Assembly: GCA_026705025.1 (NCBI GenBank)
Contig: JAPPBN010000054.1
Span: 1-64,000, forward strand
Reading direction: 5' to 3'
DNA length: 64,000 nucleotides
Source of the DNA: Bin125 sp026705025
Lineage (GTDB): Bacteria; Chloroflexota; Dehalococcoidia; Bin125
Notes under the pieces: model-generated
The model's database searches: none
Seen by the model: only the letters and a program-made list of their open reading frames with translations
What the model was told of the DNA's origin: nothing
Made by a program: the position numbers and the translations under genes
Shown here: piece by piece, positions 8,579 through 17,412 of the stretch
Layout: the number at the start of each line of letters is the position of its first letter
Numbering within the stretch: the first letter of the stretch is position 1

Positions 8579-11500
8579 ATGGGCGGCATCTTCAGATCGT
8601 TCCCCACGGCGTTCCGGATTGCGGTGCGCCGTCTCAATGGCAACCGCCGGCTGATGGCCGCAGTCGCCATCGGCGTAGTCCTCGCCGTCGCCCTGATGGC
8701 TTCGACCACGATCTACCGCAACGCGCTGCAGGATCTCGGCTTGCAGACCGATCTGCGCCGGGTCTCCGACGCCGAGCTCGATGTCCGCATCCTCAATGCC
8801 GCCCATGGACTCTCCGGCGGTCTGGCCGACGAATCGTTCGACACCATTGATCGACGGCTCAGAATTCCCTCGGAATTCATCTCCGATACCAAGCACTCCC
8901 TGACCACTGCCACGTTCTTCATGACCGAGGTCGGAGGAGTCCCACCGGATGAGGACCCACGCGATCGCGCGCGCGTGCTCTGGTTCGAGGCGGTTCGCGA
9001 GCACATCGAACTCGTAGAGGGCCAATGGCCCGATCCGACACCGGCCGCCACCCCCGATCAACCGCCAGTCATCGATGTTGCCATGGGAACCGAGGCTGCC
9101 GCCTCGGGCGGGTTCAGCATCGGTGAAGTCCGGGACATCCACGCCTCCTGGCGAGACGACGCCAGACCGATCCAGATCCGCGTCGTTGGACTCGTTCGGC
9201 CGATCGACTACAACGACCGCTACTGGGGCGTCCGCCGCGACCACTTCCACGTGCCGGTCGAGAAAACCGACGCATTCGCTTTCTTCGCACCCAGATCCAC
9301 GCTGATCGACGCAATGGCCGGCTACATGCCCGAGCTACGCGCCCGTCTGGAGGCATACGCGCGCGTCGATCGATCTGCCTTTGTCGCCGACGACGCCGGA
9401 ATCGCCGCTATTCGTTTCCGCGCCGCGTTTGAAGCCATCGCCAAGGAGATTGAGCGAACCCGCGTCGAGACAGAGATTGTCAACGTCCTCAAGGATTACG
9501 AAACCAAGGAGTTCTTCTCTTCGATCCCGCTGCTCGTCCTGACGTTGCAGATCGTCGGCATTGTGCTCTTCTATCTGGTCCTCGTCTCGACGATGGTGGT
9601 CGACCGACAATCCGGCGAGGTCGCCCTGCTCAAATCGCGCGGGGCCGGCATGGGCCACATCATGTCGATCTCGACGATCGAGGGACTGATATTGGTCGCG
9701 TTGGCCATGGGCGTCGGACCGATTGTCGCGAGGGAAGCGATCGCATTCCTCGGCTATTCGCCAGCCTTCGAAGGGCTCACCGGCGGCACGCGGTTGTCGG
9801 TGGAGCTCACCGGCGAGGTCTACATCTACGCCGCGATTGGCGCCGCCTTGAGCTTCATCGCACTGATCTGGCCCGCCTGGCGCTCCAATCGCAGTACCGT
9901 CGTTCACCACGCCCGCTCGACCTCGCGGCCCGAGGACAAACCCGTCTTCCAGCGCTACTACCTCGATCTCGTTGTCGTCGCTGTCGGCGCGCTCCTCTTC
10001 TTCCAGTTGCAGGAGTCCGGCTCCCTGGTCACCGAGGATCTCTTCGGCGGTCTCCAGCAGGATCCGCTGTTGCTGATCGCTCCGGCCGTGTTCGTCGTGA
10101 CGGTGGCCGTCCTCTTCCTGCGCCTGTTCCCCTTACTGTTGTCAGCCTTCGGCGGTGTGGCTCGGCTGCTCGGCGGCGCTTCCACGCAGATGGTCCTCTG
10201 GCACCTGACCCGCGCCCCGGTCCAGCCCGGACGCCTCGCGCTGCTGCTCATCATGGCGACCTCGCTCGGCATGTTCGGCGGCACCTTTGGCGCCACGCTC
10301 GACAAGTCCTTCGACGATCGCGCCGCCTACCAGTCGGGCGCGCCGTTGCGACTGGCCGATTTGCGCAGTAGCGGCGCATCCGCCGACATGTTGGCTGACG
10401 ATCTCGCCGAGGCGCCCGGAATTGACAGAGTTTCCTACGTCATCCGCCAGAACGCCTCGTTCTCCCGCGGACCCCTCGACGTCACCGACGCTTCGGTGCT
10501 CGGCGTCGATCCCGAATCGTTCAGCAACGTGCTCTGGTATCGCGATGACTTCGCTCTCGACGATGTCCGTGAACTGATCGATCGCGTCACTGCCCCTGAG
10601 TTCGAGGTCGAACAGATCGTGATCCCGGCCGATGCGACCTACGTCGGCATGTGGATCTGGTTGCCCGACACCAGCGGTTCTATCGGTCCCAGCCTCAGGT
10701 TGCAGGACAGCCAGGGTCGCTACCGGGATGTCCGACTCATCGGCCTGCCCCGAAGTCGCGGATTCGGCGGCGGCGAACTCGAAGAGGGTTGGAGGTTCCT
10801 CTACGGCGTCCTCAAGGATGGATCCGGCGGACCCCACATTGGTCCCTGGACCCTGCAGAACATTTCTATTCGCTCTGGCGGCAACGCCAACTTCTCTGGC
10901 TCCGTCGGTTACGACTCGATCCAGTACACCACCGATACCGAACTGCCCGAGGACATCATCAACGTGGGATTCCGCGACAGCGTCATCATCGAGAGCTTCG
11001 AACAACAGGGTCGCTGGACTGTGTTCACCGACACGACTCGCGCCGGAGCGCTCCCCGACGACGCCCGATTGTCGACCGCTCAAGCCCGAGACGGCGAGTA
11101 TGGCATGAGCTACCGCTGGAATCGCGAAGTGAGGTCCGGGGTTCCACGTGGGGTCCGGCTGATCGGCCCTGACGCCGCCCTGCCGGTGATCGTCAGCCGC
11201 GATTTCCTGGTCGAGGCCGCGCTCGACGAAGGACAGCTGGCCCTGGTCGGCATGGCCGGCGTCTACATCCCAATGCAGATCGTCGGCGCCTTCGATCTCT
11301 TCCCCACCTGGGACCCGGAAGATGCCCGCTCGCTGATTATCGCGAACCGCGACTATCTCAGCTACCGAATCAACCGCAATCCCGCCACGCTGGGTGCAGG
11401 CACGCCCAACGAGGTCTGGATCCAACCCACCGACGAGGAAGGGCTGCGCCAGCTGCGAACCTTCCTCGAGGTCACCCCGCCCTGGAAGCACGACATCTAC

Positions 11501-11977
11501 GACGTCGACGCCATCCGCAACCTCCAGGATGAGGACCCGCTTGTCGCCGCCGGCTGGGAGGGCCTGCTCTTTCTCACCTTCATCGCCATCGTCCTGCTCG
11601 CCGCGTTGGGTTTCCTCGTCGCTTCGGTGCTCGTCGCCCAGCAACAACAGGGCGAGTTCGCGGTGCTCCGAACGATGGGATTCTCCCTGCCCCAGGTGCT
11701 CTTCGTCGTCGGAATCGAGAAACTCCTGATCATCGGAGTATCGATGGCTCTCGGTACCGCCGTTGGACTCCAGCTCGGCACTATGATGCTCGAGTTTGTG
11801 GGCTTCATCGAGACGGGCGAGACTGTCCTGCCGCCCTTCGTCACCGTCACCGACTGGGCCACCATCGGCGGTGCCTACGGAGTCCTCGGCCTCGTCTTCC
11901 TCGGCGCCATCGCCGTCATCGTCGCCCTGTACATGAGAATGACCATCGGCCAGATCCTCCGAATCGGCGCCGAGTAG
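8579..11977 (+). CDS. FtsX-like ABC transporter permease (paralogue)
   Basis: A 1,132-residue protein with the same plan as the divergent neighbour: an N-terminal helix ending STTIYRNAL, an FtsX block at about 310-450 with DRQSGEVALLKSRGAGMGHI, further helices, a large second external domain, and a terminal FtsX block with QQQQGEFAVLRTMGFS. GAGGC about 8 bases upstream could serve as ribosome site. The start of this gene is only 189 bp from that of the divergent permease, so both may be controlled from one regulatory region. The pairing suggests a heterodimeric transporter or two related systems. No ATPase is encoded nearby. Function beyond ABC-dependent membrane transport or mechanotransmission cannot be told from sequence. 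Confidence 0.87.
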   Translation: MGGIFRSFPTAFRIAVRRLNGNRRLMAAVAIGVVLAVALMASTTIYRNALQDLGLQTDLRRVSDAELDVRILNAAHGLSGGLADESFDTIDRRLRIPSEFISDTKHSLTTATFFMTEVGGVPPDEDPRDRARVLWFEAVREHIELVEGQWPDPTPAATPDQPPVIDVAMGTEAAASGGFSIGEVRDIHASWRDDARPIQIRVVGLVRPIDYNDRYWGVRRDHFHVPVEKTDAFAFFAPRSTLIDAMAGYMPELRARLEAYARVDRSAFVADDAGIAAIRFRAAFEAIAKEIERTRVETEIVNVLKDYETKEFFSSIPLLVLTLQIVGIVLFYLVLVSTMVVDRQSGEVALLKSRGAGMGHIMSISTIEGLILVALAMGVGPIVAREAIAFLGYSPAFEGLTGGTRLSVELTGEVYIYAAIGAALSFIALIWPAWRSNRSTVVHHARSTSRPEDKPVFQRYYLDLVVVAVGALLFFQLQESGSLVTEDLFGGLQQDPLLLIAPAVFVVTVAVLFLRLFPLLLSAFGGVARLLGGASTQMVLWHLTRAPVQPGRLALLLIMATSLGMFGGTFGATLDKSFDDRAAYQSGAPLRLADLRSSGASADMLADDLAEAPGIDRVSYVIRQNASFSRGPLDVTDASVLGVDPESFSNVLWYRDDFALDDVRELIDRVTAPEFEVEQIVIPADATYVGMWIWLPDTSGSIGPSLRLQDSQGRYRDVRLIGLPRSRGFGGGELEEGWRFLYGVLKDGSGGPHIGPWTLQNISIRSGGNANFSGSVGYDSIQYTTDTELPEDIINVGFRDSVIIESFEQQGRWTVFTDTTRAGALPDDARLSTAQARDGEYGMSYRWNREVRSGVPRGVRLIGPDAALPVIVSRDFLVEAALDEGQLALVGMAGVYIPMQIVGAFDLFPTWDPEDARSLIIANRDYLSYRINRNPATLGAGTPNEVWIQPTDEEGLRQLRTFLEVTPPWKHDIYDVDAIRNLQDEDPLVAAGWEGLLFLTFIAIVLLAALGFLVASVLVAQQQQGEFAVLRTMGFSLPQVLFVVGIEKLLIIGVSMALGTAVGLQLGTMMLEFVGFIETGETVLPPFVTVTDWATIGGAYGVLGLVFLGAIAVIVALYMRMTIGQILRIGAE

Positions 11978-11984
11978 CAGCGAC

Positions 11985-13430
11985 CTACCCGCCGCCACCC
12001 CCACCGCCTCCAGCCCCACCTCCACCGCTGCCGAGCCGCTCCTCAACCGCACCTCGCTGCGGCGCCCAGCGGGCGGCCACGCTGTCGATCACCACCGTGG
12101 CAGCGGCGCTCACGGCTGCAGAGGCCCTCGCCACCATGCTCTCCTCAACCAATTCACCGTGCATGAAGGTGGAACGCAACCTCGGCATCCCCACTGCCCA
12201 CAGCAGTAAGGCGACAAAGAACAGGATCCCCGGGATAGTCAACAGATAGCGGACATTCACAACATCGGAAGCGAGGCCGTTGGCGAGGATCATCAGCGCC
12301 ATGATTCCGCCCGCAAACATCGCATAGAGGCTCATTACCCGACCGCGGATCGCGTCCGGAACGACCGCCTGGATCATCACGCTCGACAATGCCATAAACA
12401 TCGCCTGGGTCGCGCCGACCAGCGCTGCGCCCAGGATCGCAATCGGCAAACTGCCAGCGAGTCCCAGGATCGGCATCAGGATGCCGCTGGACAGCCCACA
12501 GAAGAGCATCAGCCGGCCTCGGATTGGGCCGGCGGGAACCATCGAGAGCGCCACGGTTGCGACCAGCGCCCCGCCCCCCACGCCCATCACCAGGTAGCCG
12601 TATTCATTCGCGCCGCCGCCGAGCACGTTCTTGGCGAACACGACCAGCAGCGCGTCGAACGACATCACCAGCATGCAGTGCAGCGCCGTCAGCGCAATCA
12701 ACATCCGCACCCCGGGGGCCCGTCCCAGGTAGGACAGTCCTTCGCGTACGTGCGTTGCGGCGTCGCGGAGGATGCCCGACGTCGTACCGGCCACGATCCC
12801 GCCCGTGGAGCGGACCTTGATCCGGGTCATCTGCCAGACAGAGAGCGCAAGCAGGATGGACGCGCCGAGAAACACCCAGCCGGGCCCGAACTCTGCCAGC
12901 ACCGGACCGGCCACCGGGCCAATCACGCGCGAGCCGAACTGCATCATCGAGGCCAGGGTGATCGCCGAGAGCAGCGCCGCCATCTTGACCGTGTTGGGCA
13001 GCAACGCCGCTTGCGCGGGCATCTCGGCGGAACGGATGATCCCCGAGAGCGCGGTCACCAGAATCAGGTTCCAGAGCGCGATCTCATTAGTGAAGGCCAG
13101 GATGGCCAGGGCGAGTGCCAGGATCCCAGCGCCAATCCGGCTGAGCATCACCACTCGTGCGCGGTCGAAACGATCCGCCAGCGCGCCGCCGATCGGAGCC
13201 AGCATCCACGGTCCAATCGCGGCGAAGTACACAACCCCGACCGCCCAGCCGCTGTTCGTCAGGTCACCCGCGAGCCAGCCCCGAGCCGTGATCAACGCCC
13301 ACAGGGAAATCGCCGACAAGCCCGCCGCATAGAACAGCTTGCGGTACTCAAGCGACTCCATCGCCGGGAACAATCTCAGCAGACGGCCGGGCGCTTGAGT
13401 CTCTGGCTCCGAGTTCCTCAGTTGCGACAT
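11985..13430 (-). CDS. MFS transporter (enterobactin exporter/MFS_3-like)
   Basis: A 481-residue major facilitator with about 12 hydrophobic segments. The first cytoplasmic loop has the motif GGALADRFDRARVV. I start at the ATG at 13430 (MSQLRNSEPE) rather than 13487, because that aligns with the start of the tandem paralogue just upstream; both then share an N-terminal signature (LLR-FPAM-LEYRK-FYAAGLS). The C-terminus runs into a run of glycines after EERLGSGGG, where the paralogue stops at GSGGD, so the tail looks like a recent GGN repeat expansion. The substrate is unknown; members of this group are usually drug or siderophore exporters. Confidence 0.87.
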   Translation of the reverse strand: MSQLRNSEPETQAPGRLLRLFPAMESLEYRKLFYAAGLSAISLWALITARGWLAGDLTNSGWAVGVVYFAAIGPWMLAPIGGALADRFDRARVVMLSRIGAGILALALAILAFTNEIALWNLILVTALSGIIRSAEMPAQAALLPNTVKMAALLSAITLASMMQFGSRVIGPVAGPVLAEFGPGWVFLGASILLALSVWQMTRIKVRSTGGIVAGTTSGILRDAATHVREGLSYLGRAPGVRMLIALTALHCMLVMSFDALLVVFAKNVLGGGANEYGYLVMGVGGGALVATVALSMVPAGPIRGRLMLFCGLSSGILMPILGLAGSLPIAILGAALVGATQAMFMALSSVMIQAVVPDAIRGRVMSLYAMFAGGIMALMILANGLASDVVNVRYLLTIPGILFFVALLLWAVGMPRLRSTFMHGELVEESMVARASAAVSAAATVVIDSVAARWAPQRGAVEERLGSGGGGAGGGGGGGG

Positions 13431-13493
13431 CGATTGAATCCGCTCTCCGACTGACCACGCGGCGGCGTCCGGCCGCATGCTCGGCACTGCCGG

Positions 13494-14912
13494 TTAGTCG
13501 CCGCCGCTGCCCAGCCGCTCCTCGATCACGCTCCTCTGAGGCGCCGGACGCGCCGCCAGGACCACTGGCCGCAGCGCAGCGGAGGCCGTGGCCGCCGCCT
13601 GCCGTGCCACTTCACGCGCCATCCGCCGCCCCTCTTCGACAAGCTCGCCGTTGCGAATCACCGATCGGATGCCGGGAAGGACGAGCGCGGCGATCATGAT
13701 CACTGCGAAGACAAAGCCGGGCCCAACCAGCAGCAGACGAATGCTGATGTAATCCGCCGCCAGCCCATTGACCAGGATCATCACTGCCATGATCCCACCC
13801 GCGAACATCATGTAGAGGCTCATTACGCGACCACGCACGGCGTCTGGCAGGACAGCCTGGATCATGGCGCTGGTCAGGACCATGAACATCGCCTGACTTG
13901 CCCCCGCAATCACGCTTCCGATCAGCGCCATCAGCAACGAATCCACCAATCCGACCCAGACCAGGGAAAGCCCAGAAACGATGCCCGCGACGATGAAGAC
14001 GCGCCCGCGGATTGCGCCAATCGGCAACATCGACAATCCCACCGACGAAATCAGCGCCCCACTGCCGAGCGCCATCAGCAGGTATCCGTACTCCGACTGC
14101 CCGCCGCCCAGGATCAGGTCTGCGTAGGCTGGCAACAGCGAGAAGTCGAAGGCCATCGTGAACATGCAATGCAACGAGACCATGATGATCATCAACCGCA
14201 CCGACGGAGTGCGACCGAGATAGCGCAATCCATCGCGGATATGTCCAACGGTGTCGCGAAGTAGTCCGCCCGCGTGACCCGCGATGCCGCCCGTCGAGCG
14301 AGTGGTCATCCGCGACATTTGCAGAATCGACAGCATCAGGAACAGCGCCGCCCCGACGAACACCCACTCGGCGCCGAACGCCTGCAGAACCGGACCCGCA
14401 ACCGGGCCAATCACCTTCGACCCGAATTGCATCATCGAGGCCATCGTGACCGCGCTCAACAACGCATTCAGCTTGACGGTGTTTGGCAACAGCGCCTGCA
14501 GCGCCGGCATCTCTCCCGAGCGAATGATGCCCGAGATCAACGTGATGATTACCAGATTCCAAATCGTCAACTGACCGCTGAACGCCAGGAAGGCAAGTCC
14601 GAGCGCACACAGTGCCGCCCCGCAGCGGCAGACAATCACGATCCTGGCACGATCGAAGCGGTCCGCCAGCGCGCCCGCGAACGGCGCCAGCACCCACGGA
14701 AAAATCGCCGCAAAGGTGACAATCCCGGTGCCCGATGGATTGCCGGTCAGCTCATAGCCCAGCCAGCCGCTGGCGACGATCATCGCCCATAGAGAAACGG
14801 AGGACAGCCCCGCCGCGTAGAACATGCGGCGGTACTCGAGGAACTGCATCGCCGGGAAGATGCGGAGCAGGAACCCTTGCGGTCTGGCCTCGACCCCGGT
14901 CTGTTGACTCAT
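13494..14912 (-). CDS. MFS transporter (tandem paralogue)
   Basis: A 472-residue major facilitator clearly duplicated with the downstream gene: the same N-terminal block (LLRIFPAMQFLEYRRMFYAA), the same loop motif AGALADRFDRARIV, and the same C-terminal VIEERLGSGG. About 12 hydrophobic helices are visible. A TAACAT -10-like hexamer (minus strand, 14940-14945) and a GAGGG ribosome-site-like stretch precede the ATG. It is divergent from ilvD with 126 bp between starts. The 63-bp gap to the second transporter suggests one transcript for both. The substrate is not identifiable. Confidence 0.88.
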   Translation of the reverse strand: MSQQTGVEARPQGFLLRIFPAMQFLEYRRMFYAAGLSSVSLWAMIVASGWLGYELTGNPSGTGIVTFAAIFPWVLAPFAGALADRFDRARIVIVCRCGAALCALGLAFLAFSGQLTIWNLVIITLISGIIRSGEMPALQALLPNTVKLNALLSAVTMASMMQFGSKVIGPVAGPVLQAFGAEWVFVGAALFLMLSILQMSRMTTRSTGGIAGHAGGLLRDTVGHIRDGLRYLGRTPSVRLMIIMVSLHCMFTMAFDFSLLPAYADLILGGGQSEYGYLLMALGSGALISSVGLSMLPIGAIRGRVFIVAGIVSGLSLVWVGLVDSLLMALIGSVIAGASQAMFMVLTSAMIQAVLPDAVRGRVMSLYMMFAGGIMAVMILVNGLAADYISIRLLLVGPGFVFAVIMIAALVLPGIRSVIRNGELVEEGRRMAREVARQAAATASAALRPVVLAARPAPQRSVIEERLGSGGD

Positions 14913-15038
14913 CCGCGCAGCCCTCGCTCAATGCTCCGCATGTTACGGCCTCTCGCACCGTCGTGACTAGCCGCTGCTCGACCTACAGCTACGCTATCGG
15001 CGATAGCGCAGTCCACCCCATCCAGAGCAGGCAGTCAC

Positions 15039-16721
15039 ATGACCTCGCAGAACCACCTCCGCGAACGCTCCAGCGTCCTCGTCGACGGCCCCAGTCGCGC
15101 CGCCGCCCGATCTCAGTTGTACTCCGTCGGTTTCGACGACGAGGCCCTTGCCAAACCGTTGGTCATGGTCGCCCATAACTGGATCGGCACCATGCCCTGC
15201 AATTTCTCCCACCGCGAGCTCGCGCAGGACGTCATGCGCGGCATCCGCGAGGCCGGCGGCACCCCGATGGAAGTCAATACCGTCTCCATCTCCGATGGCA
15301 TCACAATGGGCACTGAAGGCATGAAGGCCTCGCTCATTTCCCGCGAGATCATCACCGACTCGATCGAGCTCTGCGCCGTCGGCTATGCCTTCGACGCCGC
15401 CGTCGTCATCTGCGGCTGCGACAAGACCATCCCCGCCGCCGCCATGGCCATGGCGCGGATCAACATCCCCTCGGTGGCGCTCTACTCCGGCTCCATCGCT
15501 CCCGGACGCCACCACGACGGCCGCGACCTCACGATCCAGGATGTCTTCGAAGCCGTTGGCCAGCACTCGGCCGGCACCATCGACGACGATGAACTCCACC
15601 AGGTCGCGCTCAACGCCTGTCCTGGCGCCGGAGCCTGCGGCGCCCAGTACACCGCCAACACCATGGCCACCACGCTCGAGTTCCTCGGCCTCTCGCCGAT
15701 GGGCTCGGCCACCGTCGGCGCCACCGACCCGCGCAAGCACAACGTCGGCGAGGCCGCCGGACAGCTCGTCATGGACGTCCTCCGCCGCGGCGTCAAGCCG
15801 CGCGACATCCTCACCCGCGAAGCGTTCGAGAACGGCATCGCCTGCGCCGCGTCCACCGGCGGCTCGACCAACGTTGTGCTTCACCTGCTCGCCCTCGCCC
15901 GCGAGGCCGGCGTCGAACTCAGCATCGACGATTTCGACGAAATCTCGGAGCGCACCCCGTTGATCGGAGACCTCCGACCCGGCGGCCGCTATGTCGCGCT
16001 CGACATGGACCGCGCCGGCGGTACCCCGCTGCTGGCCAGGCGACTGCTCGAGGGCGGCAAGCTCCACGGAGACGCCACGACCGTCACCGGACAGACCATC
16101 GCAGAAGCCGCCGCCGATGCGCGGGAGACGCCCGGGCAGGACGTCATCCTGCCCGTCGACCAGGCGCTCAAGGAGACCGGCGGACTCGTCATCCTCAAAG
16201 GTTCGCTCGCGCCGGACGGCTGTGTGGTCAAGGTCGCCGGCTATGAGCGACAACTCCAGACCGGCACCGCCCGCGTCTTCGAGCGCGAAGAAGACGCCAT
16301 GGACGCCGTCACCAGCAACCAGATCAACGCCGGCGACATCGTCGTCATCCGCTACGAGGGCCCCAAGGGCGGCCCGGGCATGCGCGAGATGCTCGGTGTC
16401 ACCGCCGCCATCGTCGGAGCTGGCCTGGGCGAGTCCGTCGCCTTGCTCACTGACGGCCGCTTCTCTGGAGCCACACGAGGCCTGATGGCCGGCCACGTCG
16501 CCCCCGAGGCCTACGTCGGAGGACCCATCGCCCTGGTCGAAGAGGGAGACCAGATCACCCTCGACATCGCCAACCGAGAACTCAACCTGGACGTCAACGA
16601 AGCCGAACTCGAAAGACGCCGAGCCAACTGGTCCCCCCGCCCTGCCAACTACGAAAACGGAGTCTTCGCCAAGTACGCCACCCTCGTCTCCGGAGCCGAA
16701 CGCGGCGCCGTCACGAGTTAG
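15039..16721 (+). CDS. ilvD: Dihydroxy-acid dehydratase
   Basis: A 560-residue IlvD/Edd-family enzyme. IlvD dehydrates 2,3-dihydroxy-isovalerate and 2,3-dihydroxy-3-methylvalerate to the keto acids that precede valine and isoleucine. Iron-sulfur cysteines are in the expected places: Cys54 (TMPCN), Cys127 (CGCDKT) and Cys200 (CPGAGAC). The C-terminal DGRFSGATRG carries the catalytic serine. The spacing and the GACGAQYTANT block favour IlvD over 6-phosphogluconate dehydratase, though sugar-acid dehydratases of this family cannot be fully excluded. No other branched-chain biosynthesis gene is nearby. The start at 15039 has only a weak AGCAGGC upstream. Confidence 0.93.
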   Translation: MTSQNHLRERSSVLVDGPSRAAARSQLYSVGFDDEALAKPLVMVAHNWIGTMPCNFSHRELAQDVMRGIREAGGTPMEVNTVSISDGITMGTEGMKASLISREIITDSIELCAVGYAFDAAVVICGCDKTIPAAAMAMARINIPSVALYSGSIAPGRHHDGRDLTIQDVFEAVGQHSAGTIDDDELHQVALNACPGAGACGAQYTANTMATTLEFLGLSPMGSATVGATDPRKHNVGEAAGQLVMDVLRRGVKPRDILTREAFENGIACAASTGGSTNVVLHLLALAREAGVELSIDDFDEISERTPLIGDLRPGGRYVALDMDRAGGTPLLARRLLEGGKLHGDATTVTGQTIAEAAADARETPGQDVILPVDQALKETGGLVILKGSLAPDGCVVKVAGYERQLQTGTARVFEREEDAMDAVTSNQINAGDIVVIRYEGPKGGPGMREMLGVTAAIVGAGLGESVALLTDGRFSGATRGLMAGHVAPEAYVGGPIALVEEGDQITLDIANRELNLDVNEAELERRRANWSPRPANYENGVFAKYATLVSGAERGAVTS

Positions 16722-16728
16722 TCAGAAG

Positions 16729-16772
16729 GAGCTCCCCCGGAGGGGGAGCTGTCGCAAAGCGACTGAGGGGAC
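16729..16772 (+). repeat. Palindromic intergenic repeat (GAGCTCCCCC / GTCGC-GCGAC class)
   Basis: Two hairpins in tandem (GAGCTCCCCCGGAGGGGGAGC, then GTCGCAAAGCGAC) lie between the converging ends of ilvD and the nuclease gene. A near-identical copy is at 39844-39890. It could act as a bidirectional terminator. Confidence 0.65.
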
Positions 16773-16789
16773 CCGCGCCACGCCAGGAC

Positions 16790-17380
16790 TCACCACCCCC
16801 GACGCCGACGTCGCCTCCTCCGACCCCCCGAACTCGACGTCGACGCCTTCAACATCGCGACCAACACCGCACCGACCAACTTGAACACACCGCCGATCAG
16901 AATCACCCACGGGGACTCCGCCGCCTCGCGACGTTGCCGCTGCTCGGCACGCTTCGCCCGTCGATGATCCCACGGCTTGACAGATCCCTGCTGTCCCCAG
17001 ACCCCCGCCCGCTCGCGCCTGGCATAGCGCTCGGAGTCGTCGAAGCCAAGCTCCGCCCCGCCGTACTCCCGGTACCAGTACGCCAGCCCCGACTCCACCA
17101 TCGCGTGATTGGCTGAATCCCGAACCGATCCGCCCTCTGGATACAGAACGCCAACCAGCCGCTGATAACGATCGACATCCACTACCCGCAACCGCCACTC
17201 TCGACGACTCCGAACCACCCGTCTCAAATGGTCATGCGAATCACGCCCCGCCCTCTGATCCTTCTCCGGCGCGTCGATGCCGTACATCCGCACCGAATAC
17301 TCGTCCCCGTCGGGCAGTTGCACCCTGACCGAGTCGCCGTCAATCACTCGCACCACATGGACCGCATAGTCATCAGCCAT
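16790..17380 (-). CDS. Membrane-anchored thermonuclease-like protein (SNase fold)
   Basis: A 196-residue protein. Residues about 5-125 match the staphylococcal nuclease fold: VIDGDSVRV, then VRMYGIDAPEKDQR holding the catalytic Arg and Glu, then DRYQRLVGVLY holding the second Arg, and ERYARRERAGVW. It therefore keeps the residues needed for Ca-dependent phosphodiester cleavage. Unusually, the nuclease domain is N-terminal without a signal peptide. It is followed by a hydrophobic segment (about 157-175) and an extreme tail of eight consecutive arginines, so the domain may be cytoplasmic and tail-anchored or inserted in the opposite sense. The start is 32 bp from the divergent hydrolase start. 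Confidence 0.82.
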   Translation of the reverse strand: MADDYAVHVVRVIDGDSVRVQLPDGDEYSVRMYGIDAPEKDQRAGRDSHDHLRRVVRSRREWRLRVVDVDRYQRLVGVLYPEGGSVRDSANHAMVESGLAYWYREYGGAELGFDDSERYARRERAGVWGQQGSVKPWDHRRAKRAEQRQRREAAESPWVILIGGVFKLVGAVLVAMLKASTSSSGGRRRRRRRRGW

Positions 17381-17386
17381 TCCCGG

Positions 17387-17405
17387 AGGATACCTGCGGT
17401 AACAT
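17387..17405. promoter_or_regulatory. Two back-to-back -10-like hexamers for leaderless divergent genes
   Basis: Only 32 bp separate the start codons at 17380 (minus) and 17413 (plus), and neither has a ribosome site at useful spacing. On the plus strand TAACAT (17400-17405) lies 7 bases before ATG. On the minus strand TATCCT (17387-17392) lies 6 bases before ATG. Both placements fit leaderless transcripts starting at or near the A of ATG. Confidence 0.4.
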
Positions 17406-17412
17406 CGCCGCC

